In this document: one piece after another, positions 44,576-56,500 of the stretch
How the letters are laid out: each line of letters opens with the position of its first letter
How positions within the stretch are numbered: the first letter of the stretch is position 1
From: Callorhinus ursinus
Lineage: Eukaryota > Chordata > Mammalia > Carnivora > Otariidae
Reading direction: 5' to 3'
NCBI RefSeq assembly: GCF_003265705.1
Contig: NW_020313285.1
Location: forward strand, 19,125,108 to 19,189,107
Length of the DNA stretch: 64,000 nucleotides
Made by a program: the position numbers and the translations under genes
Notes under the pieces: model-generated
The model's database searches: none
Told to the model about the DNA's origin: nothing
The model's input: the letters and a program-made list of their open reading frames with translations, nothing else

Positions 44576-45500
44576 ATTGTACAGATTGCGTTAAAGCCCT
44601 CTTTATGCCCACTGTCCCGCACTGTCCTTACTCCAACCCTGAGTTCTGTACCCATCTTGGAGCTCAGTATCCCAGAGCTGGGTCAGCAAGTGAGCACAAG
44701 GACTGTAAGAATCTATGGGGGATCATGTCCTCGGGGTTCTCTCTGGGGCACGCTTTGGAAAGCATGTGAGCCCTGGGTATACCCTGGGTGTACCACCGCC
44801 CTCTTCTGAGGGTATGGTGTCCAGTTCCAGCAGCATAACCGAAGCCTACATCTCAGCTGCAACCTCGTCCCATGTGGTGGCAGAGTGTTTTCCCTAACAT
44901 CATGAGCCGGCAGCCCCAACAGGGTCGTCCTCTGCATTTCACAAATGAGCAAACTGCGCGTCACATGGGCAGAGGCTTCCCTGAGGTCACAATCAGAGCT
45001 GGTACTAGAACCCAGGGTTGTGCTTACAGATTTAAAGTTCTTTCCTCTGACTAAATCTGGCTCTGCACAAAGCTAAAGTAAAAAGTTCTGATAGGGTTTG
45101 TCGTTTGGGGGAGAGTCCCAGAATGTCAGCCTTCTTGGTGCTGAAGGCATTGTCTAGTATGGTACTAGAAATGTTCCCACTGGGATATGATTTCTCTTGG
45201 GTAAGTCAGCCTCCTGCTGAGTGGGTTCTAAGAAGGTCTCTTCCTGAAAGGGCGGCGGGCAGTGGTATTGGGCAGGGGGTGGGACCAAGGCCGGCTGGCC
45301 AGTGGGTGAGATCGGGCTGCTTGGGATGGGGAAGGATGCGGGTGGCGAGGACCACCTGCAGAGCCATGTTTGTCTTTCATGGTATTGCCCCTGAGGCGGG
45401 AGACGTCTTTCCTGGGTTTTCTCTGGATGCCTGAGGACAGATGGCACCAGGTAGGAGTTCTAAGAGAAAGCAGGTCTTGGGCTTACCTGGATCTTGTCTC
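44576..45500. other. Low-copy DNA with a MIR fragment
   Basis: A minus-strand MIR fragment is at about 44890-45030 ('gcatttcacaaatgagcaaac...gaggtcacaatcagagctggtactagaaccc'). No gene in the remainder. Confidence 0.5.
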
Positions 45501-45685
45501 TCGGCTCACGTGGAGCATTTGGAGCCCTGGGCCATATCCTCAGACTCTCATTTACTACCTGTGTGTTCTGGGGCACACGACCTCACCTCTCCAAAGTTCA
45601 GTTTGCTCCTCTGTAAAGTGGGGCTTTACCTTGCAGGGTGAAGGGATTAGCACAGAGCGGATGAAACACCTGGCATCTGGGGGAC
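45501..45685 (+). repeat. MIR SINE
   Basis: 'tttactacctgtgtgttctggggca', 'tctccaaagttcagtttgctcctctgtaaagtgggg', 'aagggattagcacagagcgg' keep MIR order. Confidence 0.75.
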
Positions 45686-45689
45686 CGTA

Positions 45690-48085
45690 GACGCTGGGGC
45701 TCAGTTGGTCTTTGGGACTCTCCTTGTCTCTATGAGGCAAATGGGAGGACCCAAGGAAAAAGCTGCAGCCTGGGGTCCCCAGCCTGCAGGGCAGGACATG
45801 GGACTGTGGATTCTCTCCAGGTACAAAAGGCATGCCCTGTCTGGGTGCTTGAGTTTTCTCACCAGAAAACCAGGTGCCGCTGACCGTATGCTAGGAAGGG
45901 ACTGGCAAGGCTTCCAGAATCCCAAGTATTCAGAGATTGTTCCTGCAGAGTTGGGGAAGAGACCCCCATGGGAAAATATATGCCTAATGTCCACTTCATG
46001 CAAAATTAGTTTCTAAAGGGACTGGCTTGTGATAGCACATATTTTTTTTTTTTTTTTTTTAAGTATCAGTCAAGCTGGGGCCAAAAGGGTGTTGCTTCCC
46101 ACCCCCCCGCCCCGAAGTCTGTAAGGCAACCTAATGTCCCAGAAGAGATCGCAAATTCTGGATTGTATAAACACTCTTTGCCCAGGAAGCATCTTTGGGA
46201 GATCTTATTCTAGCCAAACTGCCTTCCAGGTAGAGAGCCTGGCTACCCTGCTGGACAAGGCTCCAGGGCCAGCCCCTGAGGCTCAGAGCAGCCTAAGCCT
46301 GCGTCCTCCGAACTCAAAGCCAGCTTTGCAGGGAAAGCTAGGGATGCTGATTATTGCCTGGACCTGGTTGGTGCTGAACAGTGCTTTGTAGATCCCTTGC
46401 CTCTGTCCTGGTCACTGGGTATCCGAAGTCCCTTCCTGGCAGAGACCGGGGGTCCACTTGGGCAGAAGGTTGGATCAGAGCTAATATGGGCCCTCCCCTT
46501 CCCCCTGGGCTGCTGCTGCATTAAGTTAGGGCCCATCTTGAGAGTGAAGCTGCACCCAGCCGCCAAGCAGAAAGGCCCCTGCTCCTGTCCCAGGGCCCAG
46601 GTAAGGAGGAGGGTGGGCAGACTGAGAGCTAACTGTGTGGGCTCTTGGCCCCTTAAGACACTGGCGTCCCTGGCTGGTGTGGAGATGGTGAGCCCAGGCA
46701 GCTCCTTGACTTTGCTGATGGTCACTGGGTGATAAGCGGTAAAGCCTGGTTCCTTCTCCCTTTGAGCGCTCCCTCTCTTTCCCTCCTGGGAGCCATTTTG
46801 AACTGTCAGTTCCTAGGGATTAGATGCATGTTTAGGCTGGATGAACTCATGAATGAAAATATTTTGCTTCGTGGTTTCGGCAACAGCTCAGTGGGCCCCC
46901 TTTGCTCTCCTCTCCCTCGCCTCGCACCACCCACCCAGGCCCACCCTAATAGCAGGGGCCCAGCCCCGAGAGCAGCACCCAACGTGCCCCACGATGGACA
47001 GGGCCACCATGCCATGAAGAAACCAGGTGACCGGCAGCCTTTGGACCCGGTGAGCGCTTTCTTGAAATTTTGTTCCTGATCCATGATACTATTGTTAGGA
47101 CAGGACTGCCGTGGGGCGGCCCCAGGCTCCTCTGTGTGCGAGCAAGGGCCGGGCTGGGAGAGGGGAGTTGGCCCTGGGCTTGTGTACTTCAGTCTGCTTT
47201 GATTCCAGTGCTGTGGGCTTCTGGAGCTCTGGTAGTAGAGGTCATGTGGTTGGGGAATGGGGGGCCTGTCATCTGGGAGGTGGTATCATGGAAGAGGCAG
47301 GAAGATCCGAGTTCAAATTTCAGCTTGGTCTCTTCTTTGTGTGATCTTGAGAAGGTCACGTAACTGCTTCCTGTCCCCAGATTACAGATCAGGGTGCTGG
47401 GGCTCCCGCTTCTCCTTGCCCTGATGGTTGTTAGTGTTCAAGTTGCGACCAGGGTGCCTGGCATGGAATCACCGTTGCATTGCTGTCTGGTCCCTGCTGG
47501 TGGTTGGGCTTGGCTGGGCTGGGAGCTGGGGTCAACACCCCCTCCATGCCCCCCCCGCCCCGCCCCACACTGCAAGAATGAGGAGGAAGACCCCAGGGAA
47601 GTGCTCACTGGGCAACTCGGTGATGGATGAAGTCATCAGCTCCGAAGTGAGTTAATGCGACAGTTCATAGATGGGCACCATAACTGCCTGGATTACACCC
47701 GTGGCTGGTTCTACCATATCATCTTCATTATCATGTGGCTCTGGGGCTTCTTGGACACCTGAGGTCAGCAGCCACTGTCCAGAGGACAGCTCTGCTCACA
47801 CCTCCTATAGGGGGTTGCTGGGGACTTCCTGTAAGGGGCACAGGTTAGTGGTTAAGAGGACTCTGCTCTGGGTTATGTTGGTTGGTGAATAGTTACAGTT
47901 GAGGTTGAAAAGCAGCCTTGGGCTGGTGGCTGGCGGCTGGTCACCCAGCTTGGCTGGGTGGGGGAGTGTAATTGCATACATGCATAGACCTAGGTCGTAC
48001 TGGATGCCAGTTTGTATGTTGTGGCGGGGGCGTGGGGGGGGGATATTTTGGGCTTTTCCCATCTTGACTTCTGGTCGATGGCTCT
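45690..48085. other. Low-copy DNA with T tract and one MIR
   Basis: A T run at about 46042-46061 may be the reversed tail of a lost SINE. A MIR (+) lies at about 47280-47470 ('gatccgagttcaaatttcagc', 'gtgtgatcttgagaaggtcac'). C-rich and G-rich runs occur at 47548-47565 and 48023-48042. No exon supported. Confidence 0.45.
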
Positions 48086-48089
48086 ATCA

Positions 48090-48850
48090 GGGAACAGTTA
48101 GTGTAGGAGTAATATTCTATGTAAGTACTCTATGGGAGTATATACTGGTCTTTTTGTTTTCTATGTATATGTATTTCTTTTTCTTATAAAACCATATGAC
48201 CCATTTTTATAACTTGATCTCACTTAGCAACATATCATGGTATATATTGCTATGTATATCTCAGTAATCATGGTAGCCTTTCACATTTCACATTGAGGGC
48301 TACGTGGTGTTCCCTGGTATAAATGTACTCCAGTTCTCAAAACCTCGCTTACATTTGGTTATATAGATTATTTGTATGTGTCTGCTCTCATCAACCACAC
48401 TGTGGCGAGCATCTTTGTATAAGCGTCACTCACAGGATTGTTTCCGTAAGAGAAGTGCTGAGAAGTTAAATTTGTGAAAAAGGTGTAAGTGTTTTTCGGG
48501 CTTCTGAGGCCTTTTGCTAAGTAGCCTTCCAGAAAGTTTGTCCTTATTGACATTCCCACCAGTAATGCTTGAGAGTATTTGCTTCCCTTTGCTCTCTCCA
48601 ACATTAGGTTTCAAATATTTAAAGTTTAAATCTCTCTTTTGTTTTACTAGAGAAAAAAATATCTTATTGTTGTTTTAATTTGTATTTTTTTGTTACCCGA
48701 GAAGCTGAATATATTTTTTATAGTTCTTGGCCACTTATATTTATTATTGTCTGAATTAGCTGTCCATATAATTTTCTCCTTTCTCATTAAATGTTCTTCC
48801 TGTTAATGATTTATATGAGCTCTTTGTATATTAAGGATCATAGATGTTTC
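48090..48850 (+). repeat. Ancient L1 (L1M) 3' end
   Basis: 'gacccatttttataacttgatctcacttagcaacatatcatgg', 'gatta...ctctcatcaaccacactgtgg', 'ctaagtagccttccagaaag', 'cattcccaccagtaatgcttgagag' and 'atgatttatatgagctctttgtatattaaggatc' give the L1M 3' region in order. Truncated; no ORF2. Confidence 0.8.
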
Positions 48851-48889
48851 ATATATTTTATGAATATTTGAATGTTTAAGTATTTATCA

Positions 48890-49210
48890 CACATCTGCTC
48901 CCTCATTCATTCATTTAGAATATATATTTTTTTTTAAAATTCCAGATTCTATTAGGGGTGGTTGTGTCCTGGAGAATTAGCCCTTGTATGTCCCCTACTT
49001 CAGAGGAGCTTACAGCTGCGGGATAATGAAGTGTGACCCTAACCAGGTGGGCTAGGAAAGTTGTACCCAGTACTGACTGGAAACGAGGAAGGAAAGGTTG
49101 GTGTAGGCAGTATAGTCTATAGATATGGGGTGGGGAGGGTGGAGGTAAAAGATGTGGGGAGGGGATGGAATGACTGAAACATGAAGATGGGACTGAGCAC
49201 AACTTGTACA
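48890..49210 (-). repeat. L2-like fragment
   Basis: 'ctcattcattcatttag' then 'tcagaggagcttacagctg' resembles the reversed LINE-2 3' region. Weak outside these blocks. Confidence 0.4.
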
Positions 49211-49214
49211 CAGG

Positions 49215-50062
49215 CCGGGGGTTGTAAATGACCAGACGGATTTATCTATTCAGGGCGAGCTGTAGGGGGGTGGACAGCACCCTGGTGAGGGGGCATGGTG
49301 ATGATGTGGGGAGGAGAATCTCCCCTTTTCCCTCTGGGTCCATATAGGACTTTGTTTTCCAAGTAGAAGGAACACCGTCCTTTACTCCTTCTGCATACAT
49401 CCCCCGGGGCCTGGTGAGATGTTTCTAGAGGAACATTCCTACTGTGGTGGGGGGCCATGGTGAGGGATGCTGTCCCGGGTCAAAAGCCCCTTCAGATTCC
49501 CGTGAGGTCTGCGAGGGTGTTGGATCCTGTCGACAGAAATGAGTCAAGGTCTAAGAAGACAAAGGGACCACATGTGTGTCAGCCTGAGGGAGGCCCTCAG
49601 AAGTGTGACCTAGGAGAGCTGAAGTCACCTCAGGGTGTGAGGGAGCCAGCTGCCTGCCTCTGGGCCTACCCCTGTGACCTGGGAGAAGGAGAGAGGGCTC
49701 TGGGCTGTGACAACAGCCAGGTGACAGCCGCCCAGGCAGCCAGGGGCTCCTCCTGTGAAGTCAGGGCGGAGCAGCGCTGGACCTTCGGTCCTGACCATGC
49801 CTCCTCCTCAGGGCCAAGGCCCCTCCCGGGGAGTCGGGTCAGACGGGAGAGTGCAGCAGGTGTCCGAGGTGGGGCGCACGTGCGTGTGGGGGACTCAGAA
49901 TCGGAGTCCTCACGGAGTCTCCCGTCTGTGTGAAGCACTGTTGAGGCCCAGGCAGGTACCAGAGGGGCAGGAGATGCTGGGCCTCATGCCTGGGGGCTAG
50001 TGGTCTAATTGGGGGATGGGATGGGGCCCTTGCGGTCCCGAGGTCAGGACGTGGGGGCTATG
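49215..50062. other. Low-copy non-coding DNA
   Basis: Moderately GC-rich, no repeat recognised. The 158-codon frame at 49457-49933 has no recognisable domain and is matched by open frames opposite. Confidence 0.4.
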
Positions 50063-50064
50063 GG

Positions 50065-50345
50065 ATTGTTGCTTCAGCTGGTATTTATCAAGGCCCAGGC
50101 AAGAGTTGGGGACGCAGCCTGGGTGAAGAGGCTAAACCAGCCTCTGCCCATGGGGTCACAGTACCTGTGACGACGGCCAGCCGGAAGCAGGGAGCGGCTG
50201 GCCCCTTGGGCCGCGGTGGCCCGGAGAGCTGTGGGAGCACGTGGGAGAGCACTCTGGAAGCAGAGCACGTTCGGGCTGAGGCCAGAAGACAAAGTAGCGG
50301 TTAGGCAGGTGAGGGCCGGGAGAGCATATGTAAAGGCCTGGTGGG
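50065..50345 (-). repeat. L2-like fragment
   Basis: 'cagctggtatttatcaaggcccaggcaagagttgggg', '...catatgtaaaggcctgg' fits the reversed LINE-2 pattern ('tatttattgagcacc...ccaggc', 'tgcaaaggccctg'), strongly diverged and GC-rich. Confidence 0.45.
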
Positions 50346-51405
50346 GTGTCCGAGGCAGACAAGACGGGGTGGCCTCCTGCAGTCCTGCTAGGATTCCCTG
50401 GAAGGGCTCAGGCCTTTGGTGGATTCTTGAGGGTGGAGGGGCACCCCGGTTTGGAGCCTGGCCCGGGGAACCAGGCAAGACAGCACTGAGGCAGGGGTGT
50501 CGCTCCACCTGCGGTGCCGTTGGTGGTGGTACCGAGCTACCCTCCACAGGCGGGCGTGACGGATGGGGGCGAGGACGGCCTCATGCCCACTCTCTCCACT
50601 CTGAAAGAGATCATCTTGATCCACTCAGAGAGGAGTCCCGGGAAGGCTGGAAGGAGCATTTCCTTCGATTCAGAAGGTCATGCTGTGCACCTCACCCTCC
50701 CAGGAGGACCCAAGGGCTCTGGGTGACATGGAGCCAGGGGCGCCCTTGCTGCACAGGGAGGGAACTTCAGCTTGGGGAGGAGGCGGGTCCCTGCCCAGTT
50801 CTGCTCTGCTTACTCCCAGGAGCCTGCTTTGTGAAGGCCAACACCCTACCGCCGCTGGAAGGGCAGCCTGACTTCTCACCCAGGCCCCCAGGCCCTTTGA
50901 GTCTTCTCTTGCCAGCTGGGTGCTCCCTCCATGCTGCTTTCTCACCTCCAAACCTTTGCCTGACTCGCTTCCTCTCCCACATCCCCATCCTGTTTATTGG
51001 AAGTCCTCCTCATCCTTCCAGGTGGACAAAGGTCGCCTCCTCCCAGAAGCCTCCCTAGCTTTCCGAGCCCTGTTGGGCGGCGCACGGCCATCCCTGCTTA
51101 GACTTGCTGGTTGTCACTCCCCCACCGTTGCCCTTGTGTTTGAACTGGTTCTGTCTGCGCAGAATTAGGAGGGAAGGGGTTCGTCCAGCCGGCCTGCCGC
51201 TCCTCCATGTGTCCGCACAGGACCTGGCCTCCTTGCACTCGGGGGGCTCAGGTGCCTGTTTGCTGAGGGAAGAGAGGTGGGTTCATGAGGTAGCATTTCC
51301 TGGAGAACAGGCAGGAGTTGCTCAATGGGCACCTCCCCGCCCCCGTGTTGGAGAGTAAAGCGAGGAGCAAGCTACCGTGTAAGCTGCTGTGGGAGCACAG
51401 GCCCA
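50346..51405. other. GC-rich low-copy DNA
   Basis: Contains most of the longest open frame of the window (50216-51058, 280 codons), rejected as a gene: no domain, arginine/glycine/proline-biased, and its start lies in an L2-like repeat. Nothing else recognised. Confidence 0.4.
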
Positions 51406-51409
51406 GACA

Positions 51410-51585
51410 GCTGCTCTGCAGGGGAAGGCCTGGCTTTGCTCTGAGCCCTGTGTAGACCTCAGGCAAATGAGTTAACCTTTCTGAATCTCCATCTCCTCGT
51501 CATTTTCATGGAGACAAAAGTCTGCCTCGGGGTGTTGTGAGGCTGAAAGAGATGATGGGTGTGTAACCCCTTATTGCCCCAGGGC
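51410..51585 (+). repeat. MIR SINE
   Basis: 'tagacctcaggcaaatgagttaacctttctgaatctccatctcc', 'ggggtgttgtgaggctgaaagagatgatg' follow MIR order. Confidence 0.75.
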
Positions 51586-52153
51586 CCCACACACGGTTCC
51601 CCACACAGTCCTGCAGCCAGAAGTCAGGAGAAAGCTGTCCCTTGATTGTCCTTTGAAGGAAGGTGAAAGGTGGCGGGTCCTTGTCCCGGGCCGCTGGCAG
51701 TTCCTGCCCACATCCAGCTTTTCCTTTACTCTGTGCACCCCGCACCCCAGCTCTTGATGATTCGAGGGGCCCACCCTCCAACTCAGTCTCTCCAGTTTCA
51801 TCCCTTTTCTGTCCTGCCTGCCTGGCTCCTGGGCCGGAACAGGCTGGTGGTCGTAGAACTCTACTGGAGTGGGCGTGCGGAGGGAGGGATGCGTACATGT
51901 GGATGGATGAGCCGTCAGAGATGCTGAAGGTCCTGGCCCATCCTTCATGTTCAGCAGATGTTAGGCTCACAGTTCAATCCGATAAATGTTCACGGTCTAC
52001 CTGTTCCATGCCCGGCACCATGTTCGATTTTGACGGCTGAGGAACTCTGAGGAGGTGGTGGGAGCCATCTGTCAGCTGAGAGGAGCGAAGCTCAGAGCAC
52101 ATACCCTGCCCCAGGTTGCAGAGCTCATCAGTGCCACAGTGTTTGTCACTCCC

Positions 52154-52181
52154 AGGGGTGGGTGGGTGGGTGGGTGGGGGG
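52154..52181 (+). repeat. (GGGT)n microsatellite
   Basis: About six GGGT/GGTG units ending in a longer G run. It satisfies the G-quadruplex pattern with single-T loops, which form very stable structures. Confidence 0.8.
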
Positions 52182-52768
52182 TTGAAATGTCAGCGGGGTG
52201 CCAGGCTGGGTGGGGAGCTCCTCACACTCCCATCCTTGCTTCTGGGTCTGGCAGACCATTTGGGTGAGGAGAGAACAGGGTGCGGGCAGGTGATGGGCAG
52301 GTTCTAAATGCACAGGATTAAATATTTACATTAGGTAAAGATGAGGGTTAAGTGGCTCAGAGGCAGGCGAGGGAGAGGAGGGAATGGCTGCTGGGGCGGC
52401 TCCAGCTCTGAAGAGCTTCCAGAGAGCTGCAGGACGGGGGACCCTCTTTGGGGGCTCAGTGGAACCGGCGAGAGGCTGGGGCCGGAGCGTGAGTCCAGGG
52501 CTCTATCTCCTGGGAGCTGTGTGAGAATGTGTGGTGGCCCAGGAATGTGGGAGCCACATACTTCTGTGTAATTAGGTTGCTCCTCTACAGCAGCTGCAAT
52601 TAGCTATAGGCAGGTGACAGGACTTCCTGCAGCCAAGGTCACTGCTGCACCTGGGGCGGCTTACCTGGGCTCCTGCTGTCCCAGCCGGGCCGTGCAGTTT
52701 CCGGCCCGGGCAGCCAACAGGCAGGTGGGGGCTGTTGGGACTCCAGGGTGACAGCTTCTACCTCACAG

Positions 52769-52912
52769 CAGGACGATAGGATTGTCCTGGCCCTCCTCCG
52801 GCTGCTCAGCCCTATGTACCTCTTTTCTGGGGCCCAGCTGGATGGGGGTCTCTGGCTCCCTCCAGTCACCTTTCAGGCAGCTGTTGCTGAGCTTTTCTCA
52901 CTCTCTCTGCCT
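52769..52912 (+). other. Possible unrecognised exon (weak)
   Basis: A 144-base open block lies between an acceptor-like 'cttctacctcacag' and a consensus-like donor 'gtgagt'. The length is a multiple of three and the frame is open throughout (48 codons beginning Gln-Asp-Asp-Arg, leucine-rich, no charged clusters). The upstream pyrimidine tract is weak. I do not recognise the peptide. Such blocks arise often by chance in GC-rich DNA. Confidence 0.12.
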
Positions 52913-53075
52913 GTGAGTAGCACTGTCAGCATCCTGAAGGTAATCAGCACCCGTGGCGGGTCAGTGAATGCCTTGTATGCCTCCTTCCATGGGGAGCTCA
53001 GTGGCAGGAATAGTCTGAGAATTTGCATTTTCCTTTTGAGGCGTTCAACCTATCCTGCCTTAGTGGGAAAATGTA

Positions 53076-53094
53076 AAAAAAAAAAAAAAAAAAA
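53076..53094. repeat. Poly(A) tract (A19)
   Basis: A run of about 19 A with no SINE body before it. Probably a decayed retroposon tail or a simple repeat. Confidence 0.7.
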
Positions 53095-55630
53095 GGATTA
53101 ATGCCACCAGTTTGTTTCTCTTTAACATCCAGGGAGTATTACTTTATTCACTTAATTTCAGCAGCAGCAATAAATAACAGTGCTCTTTACTGGCCCTGTT
53201 TGTGTGTCTCTCCTAAAACTGTGAGACCGTGAAAGTGAAGAGTTGGAGGCAGGAGAGTGATTATTCCCATTTTGCATTTCAGACGGGAAAACCCAGAGGT
53301 TAGAGAAGTGAGTTGTTTGCTCGGGGCCACGTGGGGAAGCCAGTGGTGGTCCAGGGCCACCTGTGTGCCAAGTGGCACCATCCTTAGGCTTTCACATCTC
53401 AGCAAGGGTGGGGTGGAGGCTGAGATTTGGCACTCAGGCTGGTGTCTGGGCTCTTCCGCCATGCCAGGCTGGACTGAGGGACAGGTTACCTGGTGGCTCT
53501 CCTATGAGGCAAGCAAAGGCAGTATGGTGCCGGCTACAGAGGGGCGGTGCTGCCCTGTGGTGGGCCGGGGCTCATCGGTGGCAGCTTTGGGGGTACAGCT
53601 TGGGGACAGGCTAGCTGCCCTCTCAGGCCACTGTCTCGAGGCTGGGCTGAGTCCCTGGTTCTTCCATCCTCTGCTGTGCATCCCAGAGTTGGAAAATGAT
53701 CTAAAAATGCTTGGAGTGCTGGCCTTTCTCAGGCGTGCCCAGCCTTCTCCTTGAGGAACCCAGGGCAGTGAGGGTACACACCGCTTTTTGAGAAAGTACA
53801 AGTTCCCTCGGGCATGAGGCCCATAACCACCGAGGCTTCACGAGGCACAAGAAGATGACAAGGTAGATGTGAAGTCGTGAGTATATGCCTGGCCCCCAGC
53901 AAGCGTTCACTTGGTGTTAGGGGCTATTGGTACTATTTTAAACACTACTGTTAAAAAAGACAGGGTTCGGTGGGCTGACAGGGAGCTGACCTGGTCTGGG
54001 AAGATAGGTTGCAGGAAGAGTGGCTGACACCAGCTGTTGGCCCCGTACCTCCTTTCAACTTGCATTCCCTGATAGGCTTAAGCCACCTTCCATAGGAATA
54101 AAACCTCAGGTGATGCTCATTATTCTGGCGGCTAGGTTCTAGAAAGTCACCACGACCCTGAAATAACAATTGCTGAGCTGCTGCTCCTAGGGGAAATACA
54201 GGGCTCAGTTCCTGTGAGCCTCTAGTTCCAACATTTTCACCAACCGATCAGTGTATAACCTTGTTTTATGTGGGTTTTTGTTTAAAGACACCCCTTTAAC
54301 AGGTGTGTGTGTGTGTAATGTATATATGTGGTTGATTAACCTGTATTTGCCTGATACATATATTTGAATAATTAACCTTAAACTCATGGTCAGGAGCCCT
54401 ATAACTCATCCCTGATCGCAGCTTCTCTAACACAGGTATTGTCTCCAAAACGCACACCACAACCTTCTTGCACTTAGGAAAACTAGACCACGCTTGAGCA
54501 CTGTACTTAGGGCCTGCTTGAAACCGCAACATCACCAACAAAAAGCACAGATATGTGGGAAACATGGCGCTGGGGCTGTGCTCATCAGGTGACTCACCAT
54601 TTTTGCCGCTCTGCCTGTCCACATCTGATCACGAAGATGCTACAGGTATCAGTCCTTGGGGTAACACACGTTAGCCAGTAGGCAATTGGCATATATGGAA
54701 TCTGTGAATGATGAGGATCAGCTGTGTGTGGTAGCCCCCCCCCACCGCCGCCCAATTCGGGAGCCGACTCAGCTGTGGGGGATTGCTCCTGGTTTGGGAG
54801 GTGGAGGCAGAGCCCTGAGCCCCATGGAACAGGGAGAGGAGGGAGGTCCTGAAATGATAGCAGGGCCAGATGCTGGCCCAGGCCCGAACAGAGCCGGGGG
54901 GGTGGGGGGGCTCGGTCAGGGCTGCAGCTGAGCTAGAGGGCTTTGTGTAAGGCGTCCTGATGGGTTCTCCACGCATAGCACTTCAGCTGTTTACAGCAGT
55001 GGTTGGGAGGGATACATTTATTTTGCCTCTTTGAACATATTTGGAACATATAAATGAGAAGAAACTTATCTTGGCAGGATTTTCACCTTGTATGCCGCTC
55101 CCCCCGCCCCCCCTTCTGTATACCATACTCACTGGTTTCACAGAGCACGGGCAGAGATGGAAGTATGGCCAGGGCTGCTTGTATGTTCAGTTGGGAGCCC
55201 GAGCATCTGTGCAGACAGAAAGGAGGAAGGCAGAGACTGTGACTTCTGTAGTAGAGAATCCCCCCCAGCTTGGCTCAAGGGGGAGGGGGAGGGAGGGCTG
55301 GGCAGGAGCGGAGCAGGTCCCCTCCTACAACTCCCCAGTCTCCTGGGCCTCCCAGCAAACCTGTGTGCACTCCGTTAATCTTCTAGAGGCTGAGTTTGTG
55401 ACCATGGAGGGTCCCTGGGGTGCCGTCACTTTCGGGTCTAGGTGGTAGTGAGGCCCAAAGAGGGGAGGTGCCATCACTGATCACCACGGAGCAGAGGTTG
55501 GGACTAGACTCTCAGATGAGTGCTCTCTCATCAGCGCAGTGCTCCTGCTGTGTCTTCTCACAGAGGCACTTTGCATATGGCAGGTGGGTTTGTTTTGTGA
55601 AGGACTTTTTGTGAAGGACGGCTGCGGTCC
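53095..55630. other. Low-copy DNA with MIR fragment
   Basis: A minus-strand MIR-like fragment is at about 53255-53360 ('cccattttgcatttcagacggg...gttagagaagtgag'). C-rich run at 54727-54737 and G runs at 54896-54911. No exon supported; frames up to 165 codons lack domains. Confidence 0.4.
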
Positions 55631-55635
55631 TGTGG

Positions 55636-55855
55636 AGAGGTTAGGAACTTGGGCTTTGAATCTTAGAATCTTGTCTTCATCACCCGCTGTGTGATCTGGG
55701 GCAAGTAATTTAACCTCTCTGTACCTCAGTTTGTTCATTTTCAATTGAGGATGGTCATGCCAGTGACTCGAGGTTGCACTGAGGAATGAATCAGTTGATA
55801 TTTCTAAAACATTTAGAATAGCCCCTGGCACAAAATTAGAGTTATGTGTTTGTGA
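55636..55855 (+). repeat. MIR SINE
   Basis: 'gaacttgggctttgaatc', 'ctgtgtgatctggggcaagtaatttaacctctctgtacctcagttt', 'gcactgaggaatgaatcag' and 'agcccctggcac' are MIR in order, nearly full length. Confidence 0.85.
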
Positions 55856-55879
55856 AATAGACAAAATTGTAAAAATGCT

Positions 55880-56050
55880 GTGATCTGGGGCCACTTACCT
55901 TGACTGAGCCTCGGTTTTATCATCTGAAAAATGGGGAGAGAGAATCATCCAGAGGGTTGTTGTGATGACTCAGTGTGACGAATACTGAATTTAACGTGCT
56001 TCGTATGAAGTTTTACAAGCTCTCAGTGGTTGTTATCATTGGTTTTCTTA
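55880..56050 (+). repeat. MIR SINE, 5' truncated
   Basis: 'gatctggggccacttaccttgactgagcctcggttttatcatctgaaaaatgggg' then 'gggttgttgtgatgac' follow MIR order and begin part-way into the element, 25 bases after the previous MIR. Two independent MIRs in tandem orientation, or a duplication. Confidence 0.8.
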
Positions 56051-56054
56051 TCGC

Positions 56055-56500
56055 TTGGCACCCTCGTTCCCGTTCAAGTGGCATTCACCCACTCAGCCAG
56101 CCGATGAGGGGAAGGAAGCGCAAACACACAAGATGGGCCAGGAGGAAGGGAGGTGACGGGCTGCTGAGGTCTGCATGCAGATGAGGCCAGGGTTGGCTTT
56201 GGGCCTCCCACTGGCAAAGACCCTGTGGCCAGCTGGGAGCATGGTGCCCAGAAATGAGTGGGGAGATGTTCGCTGTTCTCCAGGCCACACCCTGCGAGGG
56301 GGCTGCCTTCCTCCCCGAGGTGGTTCCTCCCAGGAGCCTCCCGCCCAGGCTTTTGTTTCTCGTGGGGCAGCCGTCCACCTGCCCAGGCATCGGAGCCGTG
56401 AGAACGCCGTTCAGAGGAAGCGGGTACGTGCAGGCAACATCCCCCTCGGAGTTTCTCTGGAAGGCTCAGGATACACTTCATGGGAAGCGTCAGCACAATT
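56055..56500. other. Low-copy non-coding DNA
   Basis: No repeat recognised; open frames on both strands without domains. Confidence 0.4.

Larger units (their letters stand above)
51590..53075. other. Low-copy DNA; candidate exon and (GGGT)n tract
   Basis: L2/MIR-like minus fragment at about 51965-52035 ('gataaatgttcacggtctacctgttccatgcccggcacc'). (GGGT)n at 52154-52181. A possible splice-flanked open block at 52769-52912 is listed separately. No gene is proven. Confidence 0.4.

Noticed and set aside
50216..51058. 280-codon open frame, the longest in the window
   Set aside because: No recognisable domain, strongly Arg/Gly/Pro-biased, starts inside an L2-like repeat, and the GC-rich region is open in other frames too. 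Length is explained by low stop-codon frequency.
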